From positions 15,483-41,460 of the forward strand of contig CAJULU010000040.1 of the NCBI GenBank assembly GCA_910587575.1: a DNA stretch of 25,978 nt, given 5' to 3'. Shown in pieces: positions 24,052-25,978 of this stretch; position 1 is the first letter of the stretch; every line of letters begins with the position of its first letter. The stretch is from an uncultured Dorea sp. (GTDB lineage Bacteria; Bacillota; Clostridia; Lachnospirales; Lachnospiraceae). The notes beneath the pieces were generated by a model. That model was not told the origin of the DNA. It did no database searches and saw nothing but the letters and a program-made list of their open reading frames with translations. A program made the position numbers and the translations under genes.

Positions 24052-24780
24052 TCATTTCGATTCACAATAATATTTAAAATACCGTTCCCGCAGGGGCTGG
24101 TACGAGCCTCGAGGCAAGTGGATGCAAGTCTTCGGTTCCACGACCAGCTCCCGTCCGTTCAGGCTCACAACATGCTCCAGGTTCACAATATAGGAGGCTC
24201 CCACCTTCACAAATTCCGGATACTCGGATAACATCCCGAAGATGTCCGTCATGGTCATGTGCAGCCGCAGCTCTTCTCCGTCTGTCATATGCATCTTCTG
24301 GTTCTTGCCCTGGGCCTCGCAGAAGACAATCCGGTCAACCGCCACACGGCTGATGCGCCCCTCTGTCCTAAGCACCAGATAATGTCTCCGCTCCTTCCGG
24401 CTCTCTTTCAGCAGACAATCCAGCACCTGGAACAAGTCTTCCTCCTCCACGGGCTTCACCAGATATTGGGCAGCCTGTACCTGGTATGCCTCAAGCGCAT
24501 GCTCCTGGGATGTGGTAATGAAGACAATCTGGCTCTTATTCCCCATATTGCGCAGTTCTCCTGCCGCCTTGATACCAAACTCCTCTTTCAGATAAATGTC
24601 CATCAGAAGTAAATCCGGCTCGTAGCCTTCCTCTCTGGCCTTAAAAAGCAGTGCTTCCGCACTCCGGAAGCATTCGATCTCCAGTTCGCAGTCCGGACGT
24701 TGTTCCTGATAAGCGTCCAGCATATCTTTCACCTTGTATAACTGTACCGATTCATCGTCGCAAAGTGCAACAGTATACAA
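24052..24780 (-). CDS. LytTR-family response regulator
   Basis: A 242-residue two-domain regulator. The receiver domain (residues about 1-125) has acidic residues Asp8/Asp9, phospho-acceptor Asp61 in LLLMDIYL, Thr89/Thr90 in FITTSQ, and Lys109 in YLVKPV. A LytTR DNA-binding domain lies at about 136-240 (CEAQGKNQKMHMTDGEE, VGASYIVNLEHVVSLNG). Members of this AgrA/LytR class usually answer a membrane histidine kinase that senses a peptide or envelope signal; no kinase gene is visible here, so the partner is elsewhere. The start is TTG at 24780 with AAGGGTG 8 bases upstream. Its position next to the pilus operon, same strand but separately terminated, suggests it controls pilT onward. That is inference. 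Confidence 0.93.
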   Translation of the reverse strand: MYTVALCDDESVQLYKVKDMLDAYQEQRPDCELEIECFRSAEALLFKAREEGYEPDLLLMDIYLKEEFGIKAAGELRNMGNKSQIVFITTSQEHALEAYQVQAAQYLVKPVEEEDLFQVLDCLLKESRKERRHYLVLRTEGRISRVAVDRIVFCEAQGKNQKMHMTDGEELRLHMTMTDIFGMLSEYPEFVKVGASYIVNLEHVVSLNGRELVVEPKTCIHLPRGSYQPLRERYFKYYCESK

Positions 24781-24839
24781 CTTCTATCACCCTTTCTATC
24801 AAAAGAACTGTTTTCATACAATTTATTGCTAATTTTTAT

Positions 24840-24868
24840 ATTATACACAAATGTCTGTAATTTACCAG
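24840..24868 (-). promoter_or_regulatory. Candidate promoter of the LytTR regulator
   Basis: A perfect TATAAT (24840-24845, minus strand) lies 60 bases before the TTG start in an AT-rich region. The -35 element at the proper distance (TGGTAA) is weak. Confidence 0.45.
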
Positions 24869-24933
24869 AATTATTTTATACACTATAGCTTTTTGCAGGA
24901 AGAGGCTAATAAAAAAAGCTGCACATGGTTATG

Positions 24934-24947
24934 CATGTTAATACATG
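24934..24947. promoter_or_regulatory. Palindromic candidate operator upstream of the second XRE gene
   Basis: CATGT-TAAT-ACATG is a perfect 5-base inverted repeat, 10 bases upstream of the -35 box of the small regulator, with extra CATG-like words just before it. It is a plausible binding site for the XRE protein itself; this is inferred from position only. Confidence 0.35.
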
Positions 24948-24957
24948 AAAATAGACG

Positions 24958-24986
24958 TTGACAAGCATAAATAAATCTATTATCAT
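24958..24986 (+). promoter_or_regulatory. Consensus-like sigma-A promoter of the second XRE gene
   Basis: A perfect TTGACA (24958-24963), a 17-base spacer and TATCAT (24981-24986), 25 bases before the start codon. Confidence 0.8.
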
Positions 24987-25011
24987 GTATATAGGAAATG
25001 GAGGTGTGAAT

Positions 25012-25269
25012 ATGGCTAATTATGGTGAACATGGCTATATAGATTTCTCCAGATTGTGGGTAATGATGGGTAAAAAGGAATTAAATAAGCAATGGTTAAA
25101 GAATAACGGAATCCATTCTAATACTGTTGCGAAGCTGACCAAGAATGAGAATGTTACATGTGAGGTTATCTGTAATTTATGCCGGCTGCTGAATTGCCAA
25201 CCAGGGCAGATCATGGAATATAAACATAGTTTACATTCACATAAACGGACCGTTCAAAACACACGATAA
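25012..25269 (+). CDS. Small XRE/Cro-type helix-turn-helix protein
   Basis: An 85-residue single-domain protein: DFSRLWVMMGKKELNKQWLK, then NGIHSNTVAKLTKNENVTCE as the helix-turn-helix, and CNLCRLLNCQPGQIMEY, the closing motif of short clostridial XRE regulators. The ATG at 25012 has GGAGGTG 5 bases upstream. It has its own strong promoter with a palindrome before it. It is related in layout to the protein at 2281-2544. It converges on the tRNA cluster and is divergent from the LytTR gene, about 230 bases away. The target is unknown; autorepression is plausible. Confidence 0.82.
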   Translation: MANYGEHGYIDFSRLWVMMGKKELNKQWLKNNGIHSNTVAKLTKNENVTCEVICNLCRLLNCQPGQIMEYKHSLHSHKRTVQNTR

Positions 25270-25319
25270 TAGACCATATAATAATTGTCAGGAGGAAAAT
25301 CAAAAGACAATCCCCCAAT

Positions 25320-25369
25320 AGGGAGAAAGAAGAAATGCTATCTGAGGAAACACTTCCAAAGATAGCATT
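25320..25369 (-). terminator. Terminator of the tRNA cluster
   Basis: AATGCTATCT and AGATAGCATT form a perfect 10-base stem with an inner GGAA/TTCC stem. On the minus strand it is followed by TCTTCTTTCTC, six bases after tRNA-Lys. The symmetrical stem may also end the plus-strand XRE transcript. Confidence 0.85.
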
Positions 25370-25375
25370 CTCACA

Positions 25376-25448
25376 TGAGCGTGCGGGGATTCGAACCCCG
25401 GACAACTTGATTAAAAGTCAAGTGCTCTACCACCTGAGCTACACGCCC
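25376..25448 (-). tRNA. tRNA-Lys (anticodon UUU)
   Basis: A 73-base cloverleaf: acceptor GGGCGTG/CACGCTC, anticodon stem CTTGA/TCAAG with loop CTTTTAA, T arm GGTTCGAATCC, discriminator A. No encoded CCA. Last tRNA of the cluster. Confidence 0.95.
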
Positions 25449-25453
25449 GCAAC

Positions 25454-25525
25454 CTGGGCTAGTTGGATTCGAACCAACGAATGCAGGAGTCAAAGTCCTG
25501 TGCCTTACCGCTTGGCGATAGCCCA
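25454..25525 (-). tRNA. tRNA-Gln (anticodon UUG)
   Basis: A 72-base cloverleaf with acceptor TGGGCTA/TAGCCCA, anticodon loop CTTTGAC and a T arm with GGTTCGAATCC. Five bases separate it from tRNA-Lys. Confidence 0.94.
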
Positions 25526-25540
25526 ATAAAAGAAAAAAAG

Positions 25541-25615
25541 GGTGGGTAATGGGACTCGAACCCATGATATCCAGAACCACAATCTGGCGCGCTAACCAAC
25601 TGCACCATACCCACC
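25541..25615 (-). tRNA. tRNA-His (anticodon GUG)
   Basis: A cloverleaf with anticodon loop TTGTGGT and T arm GGTTCGAGTCC. The extra 5' G opposite C73, the histidine identity element, is encoded and included in the span. Confidence 0.94.
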
Positions 25616-25683
25616 ATATATATTACTCATCGAACTATACATTGTCCAACTAAGTATCACCTTATTCAATTGTGTGGTTCTAA

Positions 25684-25757
25684 CGAGCCTGGGGGGATTC
25701 GAACCCTCGACCTACGGCTTAGAAGGCCGTTGCTCTATCCAGCTGAGCTACAGACTC
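25684..25757 (-). tRNA. tRNA-Arg (anticodon UCU)
   Basis: A 74-base cloverleaf: acceptor GAGTCTG/CAGGCTC with one T-G wobble, anticodon loop CTTCTAA, T arm GGTTCGAATCC. The 68-base spacer to tRNA-His is AT-rich and may carry a weak internal promoter. Confidence 0.94.
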
Positions 25758-25787
25758 ATAAGACTAGCTCCCTAGAACTATATGACA

Positions 25788-25822
25788 CTTAAAGCCAGAA
25801 CCTCACAGCTTATGGCTTTAAG
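25788..25822 (-). other. Stem-loop between tRNA-Gly and tRNA-Arg
   Basis: A perfect 9-base inverted repeat, CTTAAAGCC and GGCTTTAAG, around a 17-base loop, two bases after tRNA-Gly in the direction of transcription. No U tract follows, so it may be a processing signal or partial terminator within the cluster. Confidence 0.5.
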
Positions 25823-25824
25823 AA

Positions 25825-25895
25825 AGCGGGTGATGGGAATCGAACCCACGTATCTAGCTTGGAAGGCTAGTGTTCTACCATTGAACTACACCCGC
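25825..25895 (-). tRNA. tRNA-Gly (anticodon UCC)
   Basis: A 71-base cloverleaf with acceptor GCGGGTG/CACCCGC, anticodon loop CTTCCAA, T arm GGTTCGATTCC, discriminator U. Confidence 0.95.
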
Positions 25896-25902
25896 ATGGA
25901 TA

Positions 25903-25977
<75 letters not shown>

Positions 25978-25978
25978 T

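Noticed and set aside
23885..24055. PilT start at 24055
   Set aside because: The extension would be translated from the terminator of the upstream gene and has no family match; the ATG at 23884 has a good ribosome site and starts at the conserved PilT N-terminus.
25619..25683. Internal promoter between tRNA-Arg and tRNA-His
   Set aside because: TTGGAC with TAATAT at 18 bases is possible but weak in an AT-rich spacer, so it is mentioned only in the tRNA-Arg entry.

Overview
The window reads as the chromosome of a gut-type Clostridia (Lachnospiraceae-like) bacterium. This is inferred from moderate GC, strong AGGAGG-type ribosome binding sites, sigma-A promoters, tRNA genes without encoded CCA, a LytTR regulator and Gram-positive style type IV pilus genes. 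No species is claimed.

Left end (1-3173, plus strand): a PII signal protein (glnK) and an Amt ammonium transporter, with a terminator-like hairpin between them. A 490-base gap follows with a good promoter, a long stem-loop and a short inverted-repeat element. Then come a small XRE-type helix-turn-helix protein and a Uma2-family (PD-(D/E)XK-like) protein.

Centre (3214-24868, minus strand): a regulator and one long type IV pilus operon. In transcription order these are a LytTR response regulator with its own promoter and terminator; pilT; a giant 3359-residue prepilin-like protein; three small tip-type pseudopilins (PilX/GspK-like, PilV/GspI-like, PilW/GspJ-like); the main small pilin pilA; a pilin-shaped membrane protein without a prepilin site; prepilin peptidase pilD; platform pilC; a PilM-PilN fusion; PilO; and assembly ATPase pilB. 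A tRNA-Leu with its own promoter follows. The extension ATPase, retraction ATPase, platform, alignment proteins, peptidase and pilins are all present. No secretin gene is seen, as expected for a single-membrane cell.

The standout is the giant gene (12734-22813). It has a clean class III (prepilin) signal and a pilin-like N-terminal helix. These are joined to about 39 glycine-rich GLUG-like repeats (GGIxGxN) and then about 1,000 residues of beta-rich, Fn3/Ig-like sequence. It sits beside the tip pseudopilins, so the simplest reading is a very large pilus-tip adhesin made as a pilin. The larger gaps of the operon also carry copies of a palindromic repeat of about 60 bases, and the gap after pilA carries a long stem-loop. 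Both could set unequal expression along the mRNA.

Right end (24934-25978): a second small XRE-type protein on the plus strand with a strong promoter. It converges on a minus-strand tRNA cluster (Pro, Gly, Arg, His, Gln, Lys in transcription order) that ends at a strong terminator hairpin.
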